A stretch of 64,000 bases of DNA from Bolinopsis microptera. Taxonomy: Eukaryota; Ctenophora; Tentaculata; Lobata; Bolinopsidae. A model generated the notes under the pieces. It did not search any database. It saw only the letters and a list, made by a program, of their open reading frames with translations, and had not been told where the DNA came from. The stretch spans positions 9,502,675 through 9,566,674 of the forward strand of contig NC_087078.1 in NCBI RefSeq assembly GCF_026151205.1, written 5' to 3'. The translations under genes were made by a program, and so were the position numbers. This document shows, one piece after another, positions 55,201 to 64,000 of this stretch. Each line of letters begins with the position of its first letter. Position 1 is the first letter of the stretch.

Positions 55201-58200
55201 CAATCGGTTCAACAGTTGCTGAGTTTGTCTTTTATTGAAGGTTAGTGCCTGTAACTCCGGGTAATATACATTTATCAAATACTTGAGATGCCTATCTGTT
55301 ATCCCAAGTTGGACTATATCCTGGATCAACTTCAGTCTGGGGTTCAGTCTAAAGTTCTTCAGTATCTTCTTCAGGGACACTTGAGATTGGGACTGCGTGG
55401 AGGGCTGTTCCTCTCCCAGCTCAACTATTACCTGCAATTAGATCATAACCTTCAACCTTGATTCTTTCAATTTGTTGTTAATCTTCTTTATAATATCTAT
55501 GATTTCGACATTTATTTAGAGTCGATTAATTAGGAGAAGGCACGAGATTTCTCTTATATCTGTAACGTGACGACCACAGTACCTTGCTACTAGCAATTAT
55601 CATCTCCTGCTCGAATGTCTTATCACACGAGTTAGGAACCGGAATCAGATCACGTGACCCTCCAGTTACTGAGACTGTATAGTATAGTTGTAGTATCTTC
55701 ACTGCCCCCTCTATATTGAGATATTCCCGTGTACGGGCCTCCTCCAGGGTAACTATTCTCTTTATGTAATTTTTATCTTCCTGCGAATATGGGTTAGGAA
55801 GTGGTCTGATAATTGTGCTTATAATTGTGGCAAAATGGAAAGGTTCTTCTTGTTTTCCTGCTAGATCCATCAAATGAGCGAATAAATAAACACTGTGATC
55901 ACTGATTTCCTGAGCTTGCTAATGGAAACCGATATTGTTCATACTATGGTATCTTTGTCAAACTACGAGGCAGCCGATACAATAAGAGTATTGACTCACC
56001 ATGCCAGCCGTGTACACGTGACTAGAAGTCCCCGCCATTACCTCTGACTTGAACAGTCTGACACCTCCCTTATCTGACATCACGTTCACAGGAAAAATAG
56101 TAATAACGCGTAGGAATGTGTAAGGTTGTGTAAGGATGTGCAAGATGTGTTAGCAATAACTCACAAACAAACAGTCATAGCAGATACAGATACTGATGGT
56201 GTTTAGTGACCCTTGTGAACTTTTAGTAAATCATGATAATCACACGTGAGGGATAATCAAATTTGGTGTGCTTGTCAGGCATGATAATCCTCCTCGCTAC
56301 TCAGAGAGCTTGCTGGGGAACATGATTAATTTGAGTTGATTATCAAATTGTATCTGGTTTAAGTAAACCTCGTGTTATATTTGACTGTGTCTGTATTGCG
56401 ATAGTGATCTGTGACTGAGTAACTCTGACCCAGCACAATATTCGACACTGTTTTAATGGTGAAACTGTTCTGGAGGGTAGTTTTGGTTAAAATGTAAATA
56501 AAGAAATAAAGAGCCATTTCTCCAGGGTCAGGCTAGAGACAAGGATAGAACTATATAGTATATACTTTTGTAATTTAAAGTTGACGATTGTCACTTGTTT
56601 TTATATTTTTAGTCCTCACAACGTATTATATGTGAGGAGAAGAGAGAGGAGGAGAAGAGAGAGGAAGTCGCCACTAAAAAGGATTTGTTAAAGGCCTGCT
56701 ACAAAGAGGTAGAGGAGGAGATCCTGAAAGGAAAGATCAGGAAAGTTGAGGATACTGCTGATTGTTGTAAGAACAAGGAAAGCTGGAAGCTTGTCAACGA
56801 TATTTCAGGGAGGACAAATCCCAGCTGTGGACTCGTGGAAGGGGGCAGCTTAACAGAACGTCTTGAGAACTGGAGGAAGCACTTCTCTGGGTTACTTGGA
56901 ACGCCACCCACAGTCCCTGACAATAGCATTCCGATCAGGAATATACACCCTCCACTGAATATAGAGGATGGCCCGTTCACCATTGAGGAACTACGTCTTG
57001 CCAAAAAGCAGATAGTAGAAGGCAAAGCTTATGGTGATGATGGTATCTCACCTGAAGTGATGAAGAGGGTGGACATCGATGACGTCATCCTGAAGTTCTG
57101 CAACGATGCATTATGTGATGGTCTCATGCCCGATCAATGGAAGCTCAGCAATATTGTTCCTGTGCCAAAGAAAGGGGACCTCACTAAGACCGACAACTAC
57201 AGAGGAATATCTCCGACATCGATAGTCAGTAAAACTCTGAACAAAATGTTGCTGAACAGGATGAAGCCAAGTCTTGAGGAAGTTTTAAGGGACAACCAGA
57301 ATGGCTTTAGACCTGGGCGCTCTACAACATCGCACATCCTTGCTCTACGAAGAATTATGGAGGGTGCTAGAGCCAAAAATCTTAAGGCCACCATGGTTTT
57401 CATTGATTTCAAAAAGGCGTTCGATAGTGTGCATAGAGGTTTGCTCATGAAGATATTGAAAGCATATGGCATACCAGAAGCCATAGTGCGGCTCATTGAG
57501 GGTATCTATACGAGCACAAAGGCTAAAGTAGTTACAGCTGATGGTATAACAGAAATTTTTGATATCCTGGCTGGAGTACTGCAAGGAGACAATCTTGCCC
57601 CGTACTTGTTCATTATCGTGATTGACTATATCATGACAGTGACTATAGACGATGATGACTCGGACTCTGGGTTCACTCTCAGGCCTGCACGGAGTAGGAG
57701 GATTGGTGCCGAGAAGATCGCAGACGTCGAGTTTGCAGATGATGTTGCCCTTATCACTGATACCATTGAAGTGGCAAAATTACTCCTGGACAGGCTTGAA
57801 AAAGCAGCACTGACTGTTGGGCTAGCCATGAACGGCACTAAAACTAAGTTCATGACACTGAACATGACAGAGGAGGCGAGCAGTCTTAATAGCTGTTCTG
57901 GAAACCAGCTGGAAAAGGTGACAGACTTTGTTTACCTTGGAGCTTGGATAGCAACAACAGAGAGGGACCTGCGGGTCAGAAAAGCTAAGGCTTGGGCAGC
58001 CTGCCACAAGCTAAAAAAGATGTGGAAGTCTGACCTTAGAAGAGGACTAAAGATCCGTCTATTTGTTGCTACTGTGGAGTCAATACTTCTTTATGGTTCT
58101 GAGACGTGGACGTTGACAGAGCAATTGAAGAAACGCATTGATGGCTGCTACACTAGAATGCTAAGGATGGCACTTAATGTGGATTGGAAGCAGCGAAAAA

Positions 58201-61200
58201 CCAACAAAGAAGTCTATGGCAACCTACCGAGAGCAACCATGAAGATCCAAGAGCGCAGGATGCGACTAGCAGGCCATATCCACCGGTACCCAGAACTAGT
58301 CGCAAACCGCTTGCTACTCTGTGAACCAACTCATGGGGTGCGGAGTAGGGGGAGACCAGCCATGACCTATGTTGATAGCCTACGAGCTGACACGGGTCTC
58401 AACGACACTGGGGAAATGGGCGGACTTATGGCGGATAGAGTTTTATGGAGACAGCGCATCAATACTCGGACGCTGAAGCCGCCTTAAGTCAAAGTCAGTA
58501 AGTCAACGTATTATATAATATACAGTAAAACCTCTCTATACCGTGCCTCTCTTTTCATCCCCCGCCCGATAGACCCGGATTCACTTTAGTCACTGTAGTC
58601 ACTGTAGTCACTTTAGTCACTGTAGTCCCTGTAGTCACAAAGTTATTAAACACGTGACCATGTTTACCCATTTCAGAACCCTAACTGTCAGTACACGATG
58701 CACATTTCCTACCTGGAGATTTACAACGAGAGTGGGTACGACTTACTGGATCCTGCTAAGGAAGTCACACGATTAGAAGGTATTTTGCTTTCTTGTAACT
58801 TGCGCTTAACATAAATAATATTTACATTTAATCATGCTGCAGTAATTAACGGGTTAACGCGAGAATTTATGTACTCAAAAGAACTCCTGAGATTTATAAG
58901 ACAAAATCATAAAGTATGTTATTATGCACATAATATAGAACAAAACATGTGAATAATGTTTAATAATGTCTATTATCTCAGTGTTTCTAGTTTCAATAAG
59001 TCTGTAACGAGAATTGTATCTAAGGGGCAGGTAGGGCATCAAAACAGTAAAACATGATGTCATAATAATTTCTACAGGACTGGATATGTCTCACCGCTTT
59101 TCAAGAAAGGTAGTAGGTGTGATGCTGCTAACTTCAGACCGGTTACTCTGACCTCACATGTAGTCAAAGTCTATAAAAGAGTGGTTAGGAAACACATGGT
59201 TCAGCATCTCGAAACCAACAATTTGTTATCTGACAAACAACACGGCTGCTTGACCCAAATGCTCGATCACTTTGACGACATCTTTGAAGGGTTTACTCAG
59301 GGGAAAGACACAGACTCTATTTACCTTGACTTCGCCAAGGCTTTCGACAAAGTCGACCTGGACCTTCTTTTGTTAAAGTTAAAGAGGTACGGATTTCAGG
59401 GCAAACTTCTAAGTTGGATCCAGTCATTTCTCTCTGACCGTGAACAAATTGTAGTCCTAAACGGTGTTCATTCGGACAGTGCCAGGGTTCTAAGCGGTGT
59501 CCCTCAGGGAAGTGTGTTAGGACCACTATTGTTCATTTTGTTTATTAACGATCTAGAGCTAGCTGTTGCCTTTTCTAGGGTAAGCTTCTTTGCTGACGAT
59601 ACTAGGGTCTCCAAACGTATCGGTTGCTTAAATGACTGTCTGCTGCTTTATGCTGATCTGTACGGTTTTCTCGACCTGGTCACACTGAAACAACATGAAA
59701 CTCCACGAACAGAAGAAGTTTGAGCTCCTGAATCATCTCCATAACAGAAAGAGCCACTTTTCTGAACTCCTTTTTAACGTGGAAACTCTACTTTACAAGG
59801 TCACTTACAACTTGTTACTTGCCACCTGGCAAATAGATATTAACCAGGTCTTTATATTTACAGATTTGCCGAGGGTGCGGCTACAAGAAGATGCTGAAGG
59901 TAACTTCCACACCCGTAACCTGACAATACATCAAGCAAACTCGGAGGAGGATGGTATGTGATAAATATTTGCAGGAGTAAGGCTTATATCCGCTAGAAAA
60001 TTACCAAATCTAAAATATAGGATAAATTGAAAAATGTTGCTACTTGCTTCATTCATAAGACTTAATAATTTTACTAAACCAGTCGCAGCCATTCCACACC
60101 CTGGTTCCATTATATTATGAAAAACTTGTTTTAATTCTAAATAAAATGCTCGAATATAGACTACCTATTTTATAGACCGTTGTCTCCGCTCATTTTTATT
60201 GAATAACCTTTTTATCGACTTACCTATTTGGTATTTATAAGGTTAGATAATTAGTTTTAAACAAGTATATTCTTTACTCGACTTAATCAAGAAAAATTTG
60301 TTGCGAGCGTATTTGAATGCATAATAACTGGTATAATTCGTTCTAAAGTTCTCATGTTTGAACATCTCATCTAAAGTTACATGTTTCAGCTCTGAATCTA
60401 CTTTTTATGGGCGATACTAACCGAATGACGGCAGAAACACCAATGAACATGGCTTCCACTCGGTCCCACTGTATATTCACCATCTATATTAGTTGTAAGA
60501 GTGAGGATTCTCCTACAATACGGCGCGGAAAACTCCATCTTGTTGATTTAGCCGGGTAATATTTCTAAAGAATTACCTGTTTTGAAATGAAAATGTTATG
60601 CAGGGGGAGGGAGGGATGGAAAATAAGAGAGGCGTGGAAAAGGAGATTAACACAATGAAAGTATGAATGTTACAATTTCGCTTACTAGATTAATTACCAT
60701 ATTTTGATAGAGTTTGATTATACATAAGAACGAGTAACTCGTATCCTCAGTTCTGAGCGTGTATCAAAGACCGGTGTTTCTGGGACAATACTCAGCGAAG
60801 CCAAATACATCAACATATCTCTGCACTTCTTAGAACTGGTTAGTCATTACTTGATGATTAAGTTCATCACTCATCAGCAACATCGCATTTCGCTTCAATA
60901 TCATAATTTTGGTTAACTTTTAGACAACGGTGTAAAAAGGTTGTATTTTCGGAAAATACACATGTCAGGAATCCGCGTGTCTTGAGTAGTTAAGAAAGCT
61001 TTTTAAACCCCACACTGTTCAAAATACATTTATTATTATATACATGTACAGGAAACAGAGTACAATCTATCTTTAGAGTACAATCCTTAAAAGTCTTTAG
61101 CTATCTAACTTCACGTCCTTTTCAATTTGTATACTTTGTAAACTTTCTTAAATAATTTACTCTTAACAAAATTCACTTAAATCTTATTGGAGCCATAATT

Positions 61201-64000
61201 TTGTATAATTTCAGCATTTTATTTTCGTGTTCAGCATTATTATGATTATGTCATAGTCATAGAATTTCTATATATAGTCATACACAAAGCTATCACATTA
61301 TGTGTCAGGCAGTTAAGTCATACGCATAAGTTAGTATAAGCAAATCATTTTTTATGTTCAGACATTAAATTTCGACAATCTGTTGGTACTAAATGATAGA
61401 AGGTAACACTTACCAATATCATTTCCAACATTTTGGACGATTTAATAATAAAAGTTAATAATTTATCAATTTATTAGGTGATCACAGCACTAGGTGAGAG
61501 GTCGAGAACCCACATACCTTACCGTAACTCTATGATGACAAGTATGTTACGTGACAGTTTAGGTGGTAATTGCCTTACAACTATGGTGGCTACAGTGTCC
61601 CTGGAAAAGAAAAATATTGATGTGAGTTAGACCTGTACGGGGATGTTTAAAGTTCCTTGTTGGTAATTCTTGGGAAATTTGTGCTAAGTGCTTCACTGCT
61701 GGTATGAAATTATGAAGAAATGACATTTAACACTGTTTAGGAGTCAATATCGACGTGTAGGTTTGCTCAGCGTGTGGCGCTTATTAAAAACGATGCTGTA
61801 CTCAATGAAGAAGTGGATCCCAAGTTAGTTGTAACTCGACTGAAGAAGGAAATACAAAACTTACGAGACGACATTGCTTTAGCCGGGAGGGAAGTTTCTA
61901 CTGACCCCTTGAGTGACGAGGAACTTTTAATGTAAGTTCTAATTTCTCACGTTAACCTGAGATTGGAAACAGAGCATCGCGTCCGCGCCATTTTAAATGT
62001 TTTTGCTGAACGATTTTGTTATAAATAAAGTTTTAATTTTATCACTGTGTGTGTCGAAAATAAATGCGCGTTAGCGCGCATCGCGTGTGATTCAAACCCA
62101 CGCTTGTTATTTAGCAACCCCATTCGTAACAACAAACCATTCATCGTACCTATGGAGAAACTCTTCCCAGTTCCCTATTCCATCTTAATTTTGTTATTGA
62201 TAACCAAAATTTGTTTAAAAAACGCCTGATATTCTTTTCATTCTCAATAATAGAACGGCTAATAAAGCACTCAAATACCAGTTACCACACTTTCCCAACA
62301 GGTGCCGAGAACGTGTTAACAAATACATAGAGTGCACTGATCCGGAAGAGCGGCTGGATATAGACGCAGATGTCAGGAAGATTCACTTTTGTTATCAGTA
62401 CTTCAAACATCTGCTGAAGCAGGCTGCAAACTCGCGACCTGCTTCTAATCGCACTGTTACTTCGGCAACTTCGCAAATACTACCCGAACAGGTTTGAAAC
62501 GAAATCACCATTTAATTAGATGTCAGCTGGGGTTTGTTTATATTTTCTGGTTCACGCGTTAAGACGTCATTTCAGCAGCAGTTTTCATCAGTCAGCAATT
62601 CGATTGACTCCCTCAATTTACTACTGTTTTACTTAATCGTAACACATTTCTTTGATTGGGGCGACATCTGTCCGACAGCGACATCTGTCCGACTCAGAAA
62701 ATAGGTTATTCGGACAATAGTTTATATCAGATCCTACCGTATGATTTTCTTGAAACTTTCCATAAAGTATGGTGGTTATTATAGGACGGATAATCTGTGT
62801 AAGTTTGAGCGAGTTTCTATGTGCCAAATTTGAGATATCACCGTAAACACAAAAATATATCTCCAATTCGGTGGTTTGCAGTGGTTCCAAGGCATATATC
62901 TGGAGATCCAACGATACGATTTTCTTGAAAATTTCTAGATAGTAAGATAGCTTCAACAGTGAACTGAACCACGTGACTTAAATAAATAAATGTAATCTCC
63001 AGATGTCGCTGTCGGACAGATGTCGTGTTACCGAAAGTCAACAGTGAGCTGCTTTAAATAAAGAAATGTGCATCACTAAATTAAAATGTCACTATTTTTA
63101 AAATAATTTAGTGTGCGAGCAAAATACTAACCTAAAAAGGCGAAATAAGTTTCACGTTAACATTATATCATCTAGTGTTCCGTCCCTCGCATGTTTATAA
63201 ATCCTCACCACTGCACTTGTCAGGTGGACAAAGAACTGAACAAGCTAAAAGAGCTCCTCGCTCAGAGGGACACAGAGATAAATATCCTGGTTAACCTGTT
63301 GAAGAAAGAAAAAGCTAAGATAAAAGGAGGAGGAGGAGGCGGAGGTGTTGAGAAGCCTATCTCTCCTCCGCCGGTAAAACCTCATCATCAGACACAGAGG
63401 AATGTTAAAACACTGTCAAAAGTTAGTTCAAACTTAAAATTATGGTTGTTTCTTACAATCTGGTATTTGATAAACAGTATTCACTAATTAGAACATATTG
63501 TAACGGTTGTAAATTAATATTTCAAATGGTCTAGCTTTTTGCTTGTTTAAGGGACGCCAGGAAGCGTTTGACATATTCAGAAGGGACTACAAGAACAACT
63601 CAGCTATCGAGCAGAACAAGTCCGAGCTAAAGACTAAGATGAAGGAAGCAAAACAAATCGGCGGGCTTGTTAACAAATCCCGGGAAAAAATCAGTGAGTA
63701 TTTTGACGTAAGAGTGGGCTGGACGTTGTTCTTTAAAAAACTGTTTGATGTAGATTGTAGACCACATCATGTGGTATATGTTCGTGCTACTGCAGTAACT
63801 ACATGTATTGCCATGGTGATGTTTTAATAACTATACCTCCTCCAGACTCGTTAAAGAGTTCGATAGAACAGCGCCGTATTGCCATGGCAGTACAGGGATT
63901 GGTACACTCTGATGTTGCTGAATTCGATCCCAAAGAAGAGGAATTGAAGAAACTGATAGAGTCTGAGAAAGAGAGGTTGGTGAAGATAAAGCATATACCG
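49252..64000 (+). CDS. KIF6: Kinesin family member 6 (KIF6), 3' end beyond window
   Basis: Microtubule motor of the kinesin-9 family, usually linked to motile cilia. Coding exons: 49252-49311, 49665-49814, 49973-50048, 50182-50276, 58677-58779, 59864-59953, 60390-60555, 60751-60838, 61478-61621, 61741-61931, 62302-62491, 63224-63421, 63552-63693, 63846-64000; phases agree throughout. It starts [14 protein letters not shown]. The P-loop [17 protein letters not shown] is split by an intron after GS. Also seen: [18 protein letters not shown], switch [14 protein letters not shown], switch [34 protein letters not shown], neck [17 protein letters not shown], then coiled-coil stretches ([30 protein letters not shown]), each close to human KIF6. 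A poly-Gly run follows the second coil. The 8.4-kb intron after exon 4 hosts a minus-strand gene and a LINE. Confidence 0.95.
50237..50425. repeat. four tandem copies of a 49-bp unit spanning an exon end and its splice donor
   Basis: The unit ACCAAGATCTATTAGCTATA...GAACAG|GTAACCAAT starts at 50237, 50286, 50335 and 50384. Copy one holds the true end of KIF6 exon 4 (donor at 50277). The other three carry duplicate donor sequences inside the intron. Reading through the first donor meets an in-frame TAG within 24 nt, so only donor one preserves the kinesin frame. Confidence 0.92.
50636..56080 (-). CDS. Multi-EF-hand protein, C-terminal half like calbindin/calretinin, nested in KIF6 intron
   Basis: Twelve exons on the minus strand join in phase for ~595 residues: 56000-56080, 55583-55909, 55201-55431, 53507-53663, 53268-53367, 52802-53028, 52522-52674, 52127-52275, 51859-51944, 51605-51704, 50896-50958, 50636-50749. 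Two EF-hands have full Ca2+-binding loops: [13 protein letters not shown] and [13 protein letters not shown]. Linkers such as [19 protein letters not shown] and [17 protein letters not shown] parallel the 'EMAELAQILPTEENFLL' and 'EMSRLLPVQENFLL' segments between EF-hands of calbindin/calretinin. The other hands ([25 protein letters not shown]) are degenerate. The N-terminal ~300 residues are unrecognised, perhaps decayed EF-hands. Exon 4 ends in a GC donor (CCAG|GCAAGT). The exon 6 donor is non-consensus and the least certain junction. Likely a cytosolic calcium sensor or buffer. Confidence 0.75.
50960..51475. repeat. minisatellite of GTGTGGTATTTG units
   Basis: About 40 copies of an 11-12-bp unit (GTGTGGTATTTG) with interspersed TATGGTTAGCA. 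It lies in the intron between exons 50896-50958 and 51605-51704 of the EF-hand gene, beginning immediately next to the acceptor of exon 50896-50958. Confidence 0.9.
53664..55085. repeat. 1.4-kb tandem array built from two alternating modules
   Basis: Two modules, TGTAACACATAGCTGTACCAG (first 20 bases TGTAACACATAGCTGTACCA) with an optional second TGTACCAG, and TGTAACACATAGCTGTGTAACAC (first 20 TGTAACACATAGCTGTGTAA), are joined in irregular order over about 60 units. The array fills most of the intron between EF-hand gene exons 53507-53663 and 55201-55431. It ends exactly at the acceptor of exon 53507-53663: the final TGTTACAG of the minus strand is the splice site. Open frames up to 490 codons on the minus strand are artefacts. 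Confidence 0.92.
56619..58516 (+). mobile_element. 5'-truncated RTE-like LINE with 13-bp target-site duplication
   Basis: CAACGTATTATAT occurs at 56619-56631 and again at 58504-58516 and bounds 1872 bp of LINE sequence. There is no poly(A); the 3' end is AAGTCAAAGTCAGTAAGT, in keeping with RTE elements that end in short repeats. It sits in the KIF6 intron, sense to KIF6 and opposite to the nested EF-hand gene. Confidence 0.8.
56632..58487 (+). CDS. reverse transcriptase ORF of the RTE-like LINE (5' truncated)
   Basis: About 600 codons from the first ATG at 56685, open upstream to the element start. The N-terminal endonuclease is missing because of truncation. RT blocks: [90 protein letters not shown] (catalytic F-A-D-D). 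The thumb and C-terminal parts read [20 protein letters not shown] and [20 protein letters not shown], ending [17 protein letters not shown]. The GV-QGD-LAP-LF motif is of the RTE/RTEX type. No internal stop, so truncation, not mutation, inactivates it; it could still supply RT if transcribed. Confidence 0.9.
58520..58640. repeat. pogo-like end followed by a GTAGTCACT minisatellite
   Basis: TACAGTAAAACCTCTCTATA resembles pogo/Tigger ends. 58583-58638 is six units of (T/G)TAGTCACT. Both lie just before KIF6 exon 5. Confidence 0.6.
59080..59705 (+). pseudogene. truncated LINE reverse transcriptase (CR1/Jockey-like)
   Basis: From [20 protein letters not shown] the frame runs through [77 protein letters not shown] and [16 protein letters not shown]. 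It then breaks off into unrelated sequence. The catalytic F-A-D-D is kept. The segment after HG (normally FRKGRSC) is shortened ([13 protein letters not shown]), indicating a small deletion. Both ends are missing and it lies in the KIF6 intron before exon 59864-59953. Confidence 0.85.
62662..63025. mobile_element. 364-bp MITE with perfect 25-bp TIRs
   Basis: The left end CGACATCTGTCCGACAGCGA continues to 62686, and 63001-63025 is its exact reverse complement. Internally GATTTTCTTGAAA occurs twice (about 62740 and 62920). It lies in the KIF6 intron before exon 63224-63421. No coding capacity. Confidence 0.85.

Noticed and set aside
50636-56080. Ryanodine or IP3 receptor fragment
   Set aside because: EF-hands and solenoid-like N-terminus suggested it, but no receptor motifs are present, and linker segments fit the calbindin/calretinin pattern better; the gene ends at 50636.

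Overview
The window is eukaryotic, animal nuclear DNA. The genes are split by many GT-AG introns, and the recognisable products (epsilon-COP, a MAP kinase kinase of the MKK4/MKK7 type, kinesin KIF6) read like metazoan orthologues. An interstitial (TTAGGG)n tract fits an animal. The DNA is AT-rich and dense in LINE, SINE, MITE and Helitron-like remains and in tandem satellites, which suggests an early-branching or marine invertebrate. I cannot name the species or phylum from sequence alone.

Left part (1-13.2 kb), all on the minus strand: the 5' end of an unidentified gene (1-140), a complete three-exon COPE gene (853-2429), a seven-exon MKK4/MKK7-like kinase (3879-11334), and a two-exon unidentified gene (12114-13150) that is broken by an apparent 1-nt loss in a C run. 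Introns of the kinase gene hold two notable arrays: a large inverted array of 15-bp units around a telomere-like core (about 4.93-5.82 kb), and an array of about 22-bp units carrying TCACGTGAC E-boxes (8.4-8.79 kb).

Middle-left (13.2-29.1 kb) is a graveyard of mobile elements. It holds a dead LINE split by an 1165-bp insertion flanked by 8-bp target duplications, and a 2547-bp element with perfect 39-bp terminal inverted repeats and an internal 305-bp tandem array. It also holds a LINE that is intact in its second ORF (APE endonuclease, reverse transcriptase, RNase H) with a roughly 60-nt poly(A) tail, and several GC-rich MITE families.

Middle (29.5-43.1 kb): a minus-strand gene of about 300 codons whose seven exons join in phase. 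One intron of about 9.5 kb contains two satellite systems built as facing inverted arrays (178-bp and 185-bp units) and a tRNA-derived SINE whose empty target site is preserved in neighbouring repeat copies. A 1039-bp TTAA-flanked MITE lies in another intron.

Right part (43.4-64 kb): LINE tails, a perfect 31-bp hairpin and a Helitron-type 3' terminus, followed by KIF6 on the plus strand (49252 to the window edge, 13 coding exons seen). The 8.4-kb fourth intron of KIF6 contains a complete 12-exon minus-strand gene for a predicted 595-residue EF-hand protein resembling the calbindin/calretinin family, and a 5'-truncated RTE-like LINE with 13-bp target duplications. Exon coordinates were derived by hand from splice consensus, reading phase and protein similarity; there is no transcript evidence.
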